Source of the DNA: Symbiodinium natans
Lineage: Eukaryota > Sar > Dinophyceae > Suessiales > Symbiodiniaceae
DNA length: 64,000 bases
NCBI GenBank assembly: GCA_905221605.1
Contig: CAJNDS010002366.1
Span: 1 to 64,000 of the forward strand
Direction of reading: 5' to 3'
The notes under the pieces are model-generated. The model searched no databases, was not told where the DNA came from, and saw only the letters and a program-made list of their open reading frames with translations. Positions within the stretch are counted from its first letter, which is position 1. Every line of letters starts with the position of its first letter. Positions 55,798 to 64,000 of the stretch are shown one piece after another. The position numbers and the translations under genes are program-made.

Positions 55798-56249
55798 GCG
55801 CGCTTTTGGGGCTTGAGCCTTGTGCAGGCTTCTTGCCGACGGGAGCAGTGAAGTTTCTTGGTATGCAAAGGTTCTTGCTCTGCCGACTGTGTGTAGATTG
55901 TATTTTCGATGCCGATGCACGCTCAAGTACTGCCATCGGCAAAAATAGGGATCACACGCTATTCTGCAGATTCCAGAGATACCCTCCCCGATTGTATGCT
56001 TCGTAGATTGCAGGGATGCTGGGTGGTTTGGGAGGATTGGTCTTCTTGCCTTGTGGATCTCGAAGCTGCTTGGGGTCAGAGCCGATAGGAGGCTGTTCAA
56101 CATTTGGGGGGGGACCCGGGTTAGTACAGTGAAATTCTTGCACTCGGGGTGCCAGTAGTCCTCAAAGGCGGGTTGGGAGAGCGCGAGAGAGAGAGGCAGC
56201 ACATCACCGAACCGAGCTAGCTCCGACCCCCCCCCCCCCCTGCCAGCAG

Positions 56250-56266
56250 GCGGACACCATCGTGGA
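56250..56266 (+). CDS. M4 exon 8
   Basis: Encodes ADTIV plus GA; GC donor. Confidence 0.45.
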
Positions 56267-56433
56267 GCAGGTCGGCACCTTGCCGATGCCTCAGACGCTG
56301 AGACTAAGCTTCAGCTCCTAGGTTCCGATTTCTTACGGCTGAACTAAGCTTTGGGGCCTTGATAGCCCCAATCAGCTGTATCTGTAATTGCCTGAAACTC
56401 CAAAACCTTTCCCCATAGATCCGGCATGCTGAG

Positions 56434-56467
56434 GCCTACGCAGACATTGGTGGCCCCTTCCTCCGAG
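56434..56467 (+). CDS. M4 exon 9
   Basis: Encodes PTQTLVAPSSE; GC donor. Confidence 0.55.
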
Positions 56468-56703
56468 GCGCCCGGATGGGCTGGTAGGTGCAGGCTGGCA
56501 GGCTGCCGAGAAGGTGTTAGAGAAGATTCTGGGCTTACGAGTGGATATCGTCAAGTCTGGCCCAGCAGAAGCTTGAGAACAAAGATGGGTACCCAGGAGG
56601 TGAGGAGGTTTGGCTTCTTGATGCTGCTTGCAGCAAGTCGTAGATTCAGATGGCCGGGCCGGGCAGACGTTGCCACTTTGCAAAGTCCTCCGCTGAATGC
56701 CTC

Positions 56704-56755
56704 AACCCTAAACCCTAAACCCTAAACCCTAAACCCTAAACCCTAAACCCTAAAT
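56704..56755 (-). repeat. CCCTAAA array
   Basis: Seven units in the exon 9-10 intron of module 4; module 3 lacks it. Confidence 0.9.
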
Positions 56756-56793
56756 TCAACAACCCCACTGAAAACGGTTCATCATGTGCACAG

Positions 56794-56844
56794 GCGCGTG
56801 CTCGGGTCGCCGTTCCTTCGGAGGATGAGACCGCCGAGACGAAT
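56794..56844 (+). CDS. M4 exon 10
   Basis: Encodes ARARVAVPSEDETAETN; GC donor. Confidence 0.6.
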
Positions 56845-56934
56845 GCGAGTAGCCCAGCCTTGTCGCAGTGACGTGTCCTTTCGGGTTTTCAAGTTTTCAG
56901 GACCTATAAGGTGACTCACAGGCGTATAATAAAG

Positions 56935-57640
56935 GGTTCCAATTAAGGGTTCTAGTTAAGGGTTGTGACTTTAACGCTACGCGACCCGCCTCGGCCCGGC
57001 CCAGCGCATCCGCGTGAGCATGGTGATTCCGCAGCGCCCAAGTCGCTGGACCCCAAGCAATAAGGGTTGGGTTTAGGGTTTAGGGTTCCGGGTTTATGGT
57101 TTATGGTTTGGGGTTTAGGGTTGAGGGTTAGTTTAGGATTGAGGGCTTAACGCTTTGGGGGTTAGGGTTTTTTTGGGTTTAGGGCTCAAGAGACGGTTCG
57201 GCTTGGATTGATCGTAGGGTTGAGCCAGGCCCCCACGGGGGGTAGGGGGGTGGGGGGAAAATGGGGGGGAGGGAAGGGAGGAGGGGGGGCAGGGAGAGGG
57301 GGGGTTTGTTGAAGGTTTGAGGGTTGACTCTTCGGCTCGTGTGGTGCATGCCCACCCGTGCTCACACCAGTTCAGCCTCGAAAACCCGCACCCTGTAGTG
57401 GTTTTGGGAGGGGAGAGGGGGGGTGGGTAGGGGGGCTGGGAGGGGGCAGGGGGAAAAGGGGGGGGGGGCCCTGTTGGGAGGGGCTTCAACTGCCTCTGGC
57501 CGTCCGCTTGCGGACCCCGGTTTTCTAGGGGGGGGTGCCCATTTGAGGCAAAAAAGGGGTCCGAAAAATGGTATTTGGAGGGGGGTGCCTGTTCTCGCAA
57601 CCTATACACCGGCCCGAGGCCTCGGCGGACTAAGGGTTCT
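56935..57640. other. G-rich insert in module 4 exon 10-11 intron
   Basis: About 0.7 kb between copies of a (g)gggttct(a)-like stretch, absent from module 3. It includes TTTAGGG-like text and runs of G; no gene seen. Confidence 0.5.
57068..57122 (+). repeat. TTTAGGG-like array, degenerate
   Basis: Inside the module 4 G-rich insert. A short array also lies at 58,070-58,094. Confidence 0.75.
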
Positions 57641-57854
57641 AATTCAGGGTTCGGTTGTTCATGACTTGGAGCTTCATGTTTTTAGCCTTCGAGGCTTTGG
57701 GGTGGCGGATTCGGATTTCAACTTTGTATGCAGCGGTGTTGACTTGTTGATCCCTGAGCCCCGAGCACGATCTCGAAATCCGAAGTCGAAAGTTCGTGTA
57801 GCAACACTTTGTCGAAAGACTCGGATGTGTTATTGCGTTATGTCGCCTTAAATT

Positions 57855-58065
57855 CTCAACGGCCTGATCCACGATCTCGAGGGTCTCTCGCCAGCCGGTG
57901 ACTGGAAGTTCTGTTGGCCATCAGGGCGCATGGAGGCTGACCCGTTTGCGGGCTGAAATCGGGCAGCGGGCCGGCCGCCTGCCTGGAACTTGAGGCCGGC
58001 CCAGAAAGCCGCGTGGACAACGCGGTGCTGGGAGTCAGGCTTCTGAGTACGCCGCCACGCCATGG
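57855..58065. other. GC-rich coding-like fragment
   Basis: About 0.2 kb of balanced GC-rich sequence present only in module 4; the + frame reads NGLIHDLEGLSPAGDWKFCW and then meets a stop. Possibly a gene fragment; not recognised. Confidence 0.2.
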
Positions 58066-58140
58066 GTTTGGGGTTTAGGGTTTAGGGTTTAGGGTCCGGT
58101 TCAGGGGTGCTTTGGCCGTGGGACGGGAGTTGAGTCCGAG

Positions 58141-58187
58141 GTTCCCGGCGTGCAGGCTTCGGCGGCGGCCGGATCGAGTGTCTTCAT
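58141..58187 (+). CDS. M4 exon 11 (one codon shorter)
   Basis: Encodes VPGVQASAAAGSSVF; GC donor. The loss of one Pro codon keeps frame. Confidence 0.55.
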
Positions 58188-58254
58188 GCAGCAGCCTCAA
58201 CATCGCTGGGGCTGGCCGTTAGTTGGGGTTTTTGGGGGCTCGTAGAAACATGGG

Positions 58255-58680
58255 AAGAGAAATTGTACGAGGGACTACAGGCTTCATATAAAAGTATGGA
58301 TGCAATATGATACTCAGGACTCAGGAAATAGAGTTATGAAAACAGATAGGAACTAGTGTAAACATAGAGGAAATAACGGCACGGGCTCGCGGAAACACCG
58401 AAAGCGTCACCGTTCGCGACTTGGAATGCACACGGGCACGCGGAAGCACCGGAGGGTCTTCACTTGCGATTTGGAATGCGCGCGGCGCCTAATTAGGCGA
58501 GAGGCTCAAAAGCTAAATTCAGATTGTTAAAAAACCTCTCCCAAAAAACAAGTATCCCAATTCTATTCCGCGCCCCAGCAGGGTTTGGGGTTTAGAGTTC
58601 CGAGGCCAACTCTGAGCCAGACCGGTAGGCCGGCTTAACTTGGAGGGCGGGCGGTAGAGGCCCCACCCTAGCCATACCCT
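58255..58680. repeat. intron segment shared by modules 3 and 4
   Basis: Matches about 42,170-42,540 (ggcttcatat, cggaagcaccgg, gcgccccagcagggtttggg) and is absent from modules 1 and 2. In module 4 a roughly 50-base unit with cggaa(a/g)caccg is doubled. Confidence 0.6.
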
Positions 58681-58735
58681 AAAGTTTGAAAGCTCTAAAC
58701 CAGCTCCTCCCGAACGTGAACAGTCGCGCTGACAG

Positions 58736-58775
58736 GTCGGACTCCGGTATCTTGCGCTCACCCACGGACATGCCG
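58736..58775 (+). CDS. M4 exon 12
   Basis: Encodes SDSGILRSPTDMP; GC donor. Confidence 0.6.
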
Positions 58776-59157
58776 GCCGGAAGTCCCAGTCTCGAGCGGC
58801 GGACATTTAGACCGAGGGCTGCACGCACCCTGCTGCGGATTTGAGGTAGAGGTAGAGGGTGTTTTTGCCAAGGTGTCATGCGCACCTTTGTTTTGCCATG
58901 GTTTGGCACCTTCCCTGATACGAACCAAGATCTAGACAAGTGCGGCCGAGCCGAAGCAGAACCGGGATGATGTTTTGCTGGCAATCCGACCCAGGAAAAC
59001 TTGCAACTCTGGAACTTCGTTTCATTTCCGCATTCTGCAACCATCCCCCCCAGACCCTGAGAACGTAGAAGCCCGGCGCTGGCCTCTGAGGGCACTGGGG
59101 CTTGGGGTTTACGTGGGATGGCGGATGCTTTGGAGCGCAAAGCCCGCAGTGACCGAG

Positions 59158-59195
59158 GTTCCGACAGAGCTGCCCTCCCCCACGTTCAGCGCTCG
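59158..59195 (+). CDS. M4 exon 13 (VPTELPSPT)
   Basis: Encodes VPTELPSPTFSA; GC donor. Confidence 0.65.
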
Positions 59196-59637
59196 GCAAA
59201 ATTGGCGGACGTCTGGGATTGAGTCCCACAGCCTCGTAGGGCTTTCAATTTGGGAGGTTTGCAGTGTTCGGGGTTGTTGCTTGCGGCAGGGCGTTCCCTG
59301 TTGTCTTGGAACACGCCCCTATGGACTTTAGACCCCAAAGCCCCAAAGCCCCTGCAAGCTCCACGGAAGCTGCGTGACGCACTCTCGCCTGAAACTGTCA
59401 GGAACGATGCCACGTGATGTTCCGTTGCTGTGCGGTTCTTTTCTTGGGGTTTAAAAATGTCTTAAAATCCATTTTGCAGTTGAGTCAATGGAGTGACCGT
59501 GGCCTTAGTGAGATAATGCGCCGGAGTTCTTGGGTGGTTGAGTGAGAAGGTCTATCAACAGCGGATTCGGGGCACTCTTTTCGGAAAGAGTAGGAGTGGC
59601 AGCAATTCAGTTTCTCGCAGTGGTGATCTTGGTTGAG

Positions 59638-59665
59638 GTCGGCAGCGCCAGCTGCGACTGGCGAG
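59638..59665 (+). CDS. M4 exon 14
   Basis: Encodes SAAPAATGE; GC donor. Confidence 0.55.
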
Positions 59666-59915
59666 GCCGGCGGCTTAGAGTGGCCTGCAGAACGCCTGCA
59701 GGCTTACATCGCAACCTCTAGAACAAAGCCAGCGCCAGACCTAGAAAGCTGCACTATTAGCAGAGGCTCATCGGCAAGTGGACAATTCCATACCCGAACC
59801 CTATCACGACAATGTTCGGCCACTGGTAGGGGTTTTCATTGAAGCAAATTTCTTATCACAGCAAACTCAATGCCCTTTGAACCCTCCATCCAGAAACAAC
59901 CACCAGCCTGGGGAG

Positions 59916-59971
59916 GAGCTGGTCACGACTGCCCCGCCTCCTACGGCCCCGACGGCGCTTGTGCAGGAAGC
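59916..59971 (+). CDS. M4 exon 15
   Basis: Encodes ELVTTAPPPTAPTALVQE; GC donor. Confidence 0.6.
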
Positions 59972-60356
59972 GCTGGGGACCGAGACCCAAGCTGTGGAGG
60001 AATCATCGGGCTTCAGTGCTTTCTCGTGAGAGCCCGTGCAATGATTTAATTGAGGCGGGAACCTGAGAGATCTCGATCCCTTTATGTAGACGGGTAGCAT
60101 TTAGCATGCTCAGCGGGGTTTTAGGATTCCGGCTTGGGCTTGCACATCTGTCGGCGTTTCTTCACAGATAAGGCCACGGCTTGGCAGATCTTGGGGACAA
60201 GATGGAACAAGTTTAGGGTTGCTTTTGAGATTTTGACTCCCGTTGAGGCCGCCTCCCGGCATGGCGTAGACTTTAAATCCTTCTCTCTTACCCTGTCAGT
60301 CTCCAAACCTCCAGCCCGAAGTCCGGCAAAAAGCCTTTGCAAGTTCTGCCGCCGAG

Positions 60357-60407
60357 GCCCCCAGATGCAGATTTCCCACCTCCGATGCCGGAGTCTGCGA
60401 TACCGTC
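60357..60407 (+). CDS. M4 exon 16
   Basis: Encodes PPDADFPPPMPESAIP; GC donor. Confidence 0.55.
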
Positions 60408-61082
60408 GCCGGAAGCTCAGGGAAAAGAAAGAGGGACTGACGGTTTCCCTTCCGACCACTCGTGACGCCGCAGCTTGCACGCGTTTCTATCCTCAAGGGG
60501 TGCCATTCGCAATTAACATCCATGCAAGCGATGTCTTTGTCTTGTCTCATTGTTGCTATTTCGCTTGGGTCGCTTCGCCACTTGGCCAACCGCAGCTTCG
60601 CGTGATCAGCGTGACGGGAATCGTCCATGCGAGCTGCTGGGAGCTGTAAGGTGGTGCAAAGTGCGGATTCCATAGAGCAGAGTTTGGGTCTTGCTCGGCT
60701 GCGAAATCTTTGTCACACGCTTGAAAAGAAGTCATGCAGATTCACTGGGAATAGCAGTTTTCATGATGTAACAGGCGTTTGCGGATGTTTTTTCCCCCTG
60801 GCATGCCGGGACTCGAACTTTTGCCACAAAACTGCCCATCGGTAGTTGCAGGTCTTTCAGGGTTCGCTTTGGCGTTTCTTTGGTGCACTTGTGCATAGAT
60901 TCGGGAAAAGGCCTTCGCTCAGATACCCCCGGGAAGTATGGGTGCTTCCTGCAGAAAAACTCCCCGCGCAGGACTGCTCTGCCACCATTAGACATGCCAG
61001 ACTGTGCCAAGAGTCAAGCTTTACAGCCCCATTGAGCGCGATTCCCTCTTCCCTCCCCTTGGCCATCTCGACTGCCTCAGAG

Positions 61083-61116
61083 GTCGGTGGCGGGGTCGCC
61101 TTCTGCGCCGGCCTCA
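61083..61116 (+). CDS. M4 exon 17
   Basis: Encodes SVAGSPSAPAS; GC donor. Confidence 0.55.
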
Positions 61117-61293
61117 GCAGCATGCTACGTGGGCAGCCTCAAAACTGCCAGGGCAGTTTTGCACGCTTTGTTATCTGGGTGCCGTGCTTGGCTTTAGGGC
61201 CTTGTGGTTCGGCGAGCGAGGGAGTGTGACTGGGAGGGAGGCTTGTCGAATGTGTGCAGTTATGAAGACATTGGGATTTCGTTTTGGGCCCAG

Positions 61294-61329
61294 GAGATGC
61301 CGGTACCCGTGCAAGAAACGGACGACGAG
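61294..61329 (+). CDS. M4 exon 18
   Basis: Encodes EMPVPVQETDDE; GC donor. Confidence 0.65.
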
Positions 61330-61470
61330 GCGCGGATGGTCGTTAGGATCCAGCTTCAGAGCGTCTTGAACCTGAATGCCAGAGCTCCCAACCCAAAAGC
61401 CCTTCTAGTTTTCAGAGCCTGGATCCTACAAGCCCTAAACTCCGAACCCCAAGCCATCAATCTCTGGCAG

Positions 61471-61551
61471 GCTGCCAACTGCCCGGCTTGCGGTAACGTG
61501 TACGCGGAGGACTCGATTTTCTGCCGGAAGTGCGGCCACAAGCGCGGCGAG
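61471..61551 (+). CDS. M4 exon 19: zinc ribbon
   Basis: Same 27-residue CPAC-x10-CRKC ribbon as in module 1; after a shared ANCP start the two peptides are identical and all base differences there are silent. The first codon is GCT (Ala) and the acceptor is AG|G, showing that the exon is used internally. GT donor, phase 0 on both sides. Confidence 0.72.
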
Positions 61552-61744
61552 GTGCGGGCGTAGACTTGTAGGGAATCAGTGGCGACAGTCCCTGAACCGC
61601 AATCAGGCATCAGTGAAGAGTCTGCTTGTTGTGTTGATTTCATGATCGTCTCTCATGTAGATGATATGGCTCTAACGAACAGCAGAAATTTCAACGAAGC
61701 CAACCCACCAACTCCCAAACACCCACCCCTGTCTTCGGGATGTG

Positions 61745-62860
61745 TCAACCAAACGCGGCTCCAAATTTTACGCGTTGTCCTTTGAGTCCACGCGGATGAG
61801 AAAAGTCGAAAATGTCGGAGTTTTCGAATTTGCGCTCACTGCGCGGACACGAACAAACCGAAAGTTTCGAAGTTTGGGAATTTGTGCCTGGCACGCGTTC
61901 GCGAAAACATGTTTTTGATTGTTGCCTAGCGCGCGCACGCGAAAACTGCGAAAATGTTGAACTTTCATGTTCGAGCGAAAAAACGATGTGAATACAGTAA
62001 TTACGGTTCTGCGCACTCACTACGTGCGCACGGCAAGTGTGTCCATCGTAGTATGCAGGACTGGTGGTGCGCAGCAATATGGTCCTATGACATGTGGTTA
62101 GTTGCAAGACTTTTTCTTTCTGGCATGGCATTGTGTTCCTGTAGCTCGCTTCCCCGGACATCACATGCGCAAACCAAAGCCCTTCACCGTACAATGCACT
62201 CAACCTAGCTGAGCAACTCCACAGGCTCAAACGCCCAAATCTTCTAAACCATGAACCGGCACGAAACCCAGGCCTAAAGTAAACGACCAGTGGGGTTCTC
62301 CTGTGACGCTCAGGGCGATCGCGTTCAGACTCTCTTCCATCGCAGCCATTGAAATCCCAGCGCGAGCCGCATTCATCCCCCGAAACACGATACGCCTCAT
62401 GGGTTAAAGTTCGGTGTTCGGGCTTGAGGTTTAAAAGTTTGAGGTTTCGGGGACAGTGAGTTCTGGAAGGGTATCAAGAGCTTGCAAGGCGTGGTAGTAA
62501 ATGCAAAGCTTGTTCTAAGCCTTGTTGTTCTCTCTCAACCGGCGTTTAATCGCGACATCGTCGACTTCGGCCTGGCGTGCGAATGCGGAGATGTTAAAAC
62601 AATGATGACATTGATTATATTTTTGGGGCGCGCGCACGCGAAAGTTTCAACATTGTCGAATGCTTGCCAGGCGCATGCCCGGGAAAATGTCAGAAAATGT
62701 GAAAACTTTGAAGTTTGGCCTGGCGCGCGCTTGTTTGAATTGTCGAATCTTTCTTTTGCGAAAACAGACGGGCAAGGGATTGTCGAATCTTTGAGATTTT
62801 GCGCGAACTGCGCAAGTGAGTCCTTATGTGTCCGAAAATGGATTTGGTTGACTTAGTCTT
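61745..62860. repeat. insert with degenerate GCGCG/GAAAA repeats in module 4
   Basis: Two blocks (61,790-62,000 and 62,620-62,830) of loosely repeated text such as gcgcgcgcacgcgaaaa and tcgaatttgcg, absent from modules 1-3. No gene seen. Confidence 0.5.
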
Positions 62861-62969
62861 CGGGGAAGCATGCCAAACAACCCCTGAACCTCCCAGACCT
62901 AAGCCCAAGCTCCAAAGCCTCCGCCCAGCTGCAGGCAGCACGGGGAAGGAGGCCGGGGATCACGGCTGC

Positions 62970-63028
62970 ACGCGTGCGTGCGTGCGTGCGCGTGCGTGCG
63001 TGGGTGCGTGTGCGTGTGTGTGTGTGCT
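62970..63028. repeat. GTGC/TG microsatellite
   Basis: Module 4 counterpart of the repeat at 46,142. Confidence 0.75.
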
Positions 63029-63765
63029 AGAATGGAGAGTTCAGCAGGTTTTGGCTTGGCCGATCTACCGGGTATGTTTGTTCCTGGCAGTTGTGTTTCG
63101 GTTCACCTCATGCCTGCATCCGAAGGCTGCATGTGGTGAGGAGGTGATCCCCCAATGTGCGGATCAGATCAGATCAGATCAGGCCCTAAATCGTCACAAC
63201 AGTCATTTGCGCCAGGAGCAGAAGTCGTGGGGAGAACGTGTGGTGTGTGTGTGTCTCTGTGTGGCTGTCTTGGTGTCCTCTACTTGAGCTTTGTTGGTAT
63301 TCTCCGAGATCACTCAAAAAAAGGCTCGGGGATGCCTCGCCCCCACTCCTTTGCTGAGGCTTTACCCAGTGTTATTCGTAAGAAGACATGTCAAAATGAT
63401 AGGAAGTCAATTACATGTTTTTCAATGCTGTTTATCAACAGTGGAACGATGGAGGGTGCTGGATTTTTCCGAACAGTGAACCATGCATCAGATTAGTGTC
63501 ATAGGTCATAGGCTTTTTTTTGAAAGACATGCCCAGCATCTCATGGTGCCTTGTAGGGTGTCATGGTTGAGGCTGTAGGGTTGATTGCAGGGCTTGAGCA
63601 GGCTTCCCGGCTTCCGCCCGTTTATGCCAGTTTTCAATACCCGCTGATATCTTTAGACGCGCTCGACACCCTGAATCAACATCCGTAAATTTTCAAACTC
63701 CAGATGATGTAAAGAGCAGCCACAACAGCTCACAGCAAGACCCCAGCTCTCGAATTGTGAACCAG

Positions 63766-63783
63766 GCGCATCACGAGGTCCTC
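63766..63783 (+). CDS. M4 exon 20 (shortened)
   Basis: Encodes AHHEVL, three codons shorter than module 1; GC donor. It is the last exon in the window. Confidence 0.5.
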
Positions 63784-63896
63784 GCCCACCGCCTCGCCGG
63801 CAAGTATTCAATTTTCTCCCGAAGAGCTGAACTGCCAGCCCAAACCCCGAACAAACAAGCCGGTCGAAGGTGGGGAGGGATTGAAGTGGGGGTGTG

Positions 63897-63970
63897 GGCA
63901 TGGAGCGGGGGTGGGGGGGGGGGGTGGGGGGGCTGGGGGTTGGGGGGGGGGGGGGGGGGGGGGGGCGGGG
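63897..63970 (+). repeat. poly-G tract near window end
   Basis: G runs broken by T, A and C; no module 1-3 counterpart. Confidence 0.8.
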
Positions 63971-64000
63971 TTGGGGCAAAACAAGTGCTTCTGTCACCCA

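Larger units (their letters stand above)
1..64000 (+). other. internal part of a giant modular multi-exon gene (four tandem modules)
   Basis: Thirty-two conserved islands recur in constant order four times on the + strand. With boundaries set by AG|G acceptors and GC, GT or GA donors, the pieces join in one open frame, and exon 32 (ends in phase 0) joins exon 1 of the next module (starts in phase 0). Length differences among copies of an exon are always multiples of three, while introns carry free indels. The product is Pro/Thr/Ser/Ala-rich and acidic, with PVPT-x-x-PSPT motifs and, in two modules, a zinc ribbon. No signal peptide, membrane segment, start exon or stop exon was recognised. It could instead be several tandem genes. 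I do not recognise the family; the many Ser-Pro and Thr-Pro sites suggest a disordered, possibly phosphorylated protein, which is inference. Confidence 0.6.
53481..64000 (+). repeat. module 4 of the tandem array (exons 1-20, cut by window end)
   Basis: About 10.5 kb are visible, ending just after exon 20. The zinc ribbon exon is present. Introns hold private inserts near 56.94-57.64 kb and 61.75-62.86 kb, and the module shares intron text with module 3, for example 58.26-58.68 kb with 42.17-42.53 kb. Confidence 0.7.

Overview
The window looks like nuclear DNA of a dinoflagellate, most likely a symbiodiniacean. The signs are coding islands of 16 to 81 bases in a sea of intron, splice donors that are mostly GC or GT (one GA) with acceptors almost always AG|G, very many plant-type CCCTAAA/TTTAGGG interstitial arrays, long poly-G tracts, and an intronless RCC1-like gene of a kind common in these algae. 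There is nothing bacterial, and I see no rRNA, tRNA or CRISPR. The organism is an inference from these traits; I ran no search.

The main content is one series of conserved islands that recurs in the same order and on the + strand four times. I call the four copies modules: M1 (1-14,851, entered just after its first exon), M2 (14,852-37,584), M3 (37,585-53,480) and M4 (53,481 to the window end, cut after exon 20). Comparing the copies defines 32 putative exons per module. Joined in the phases given, they stay open through each module and across module borders, giving about 414-437 residues per module by my count. Exon length differences between copies are all multiples of three. The product is rich in Pro, Thr, Ser, Ala and acidic residues and is built on a PVPT-x-x-PSPT motif; modules 1 and 4 also carry a CxxC-x10-CxxC zinc ribbon. 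I saw no convincing first or last exon, so I read the window as an internal part of one very large modular gene. Four tandem genes, or a partly decayed array, remain possible. The function is unknown.

Introns make up over 90 percent of the window and differ freely between modules. M2 is enlarged by an approximately 4.4 kb insert between exons 3 and 4 that carries an intact intronless RCC1-like gene with a ubiquitin-like N-terminus (16,730-18,085), by a permuted remnant of the same insert (28.6-29.9 kb), and by a 0.67 kb TAGTAAAG satellite running up to the acceptor of exon 14. M3 and M4 share insert sequences absent from M1 and M2. Telomere-type arrays sit in introns at positions that differ between modules, two of them between short direct repeats.

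Stretches of more than 300 bases between listed features are introns of this modular gene. They hold diverged copies of the matching intron in the other modules, plus the repeats listed, and I see no further gene in them. Exon ends were chosen by hand from copy comparison, splice dinucleotides and phase; several could move by a few bases and none is backed by transcript data.
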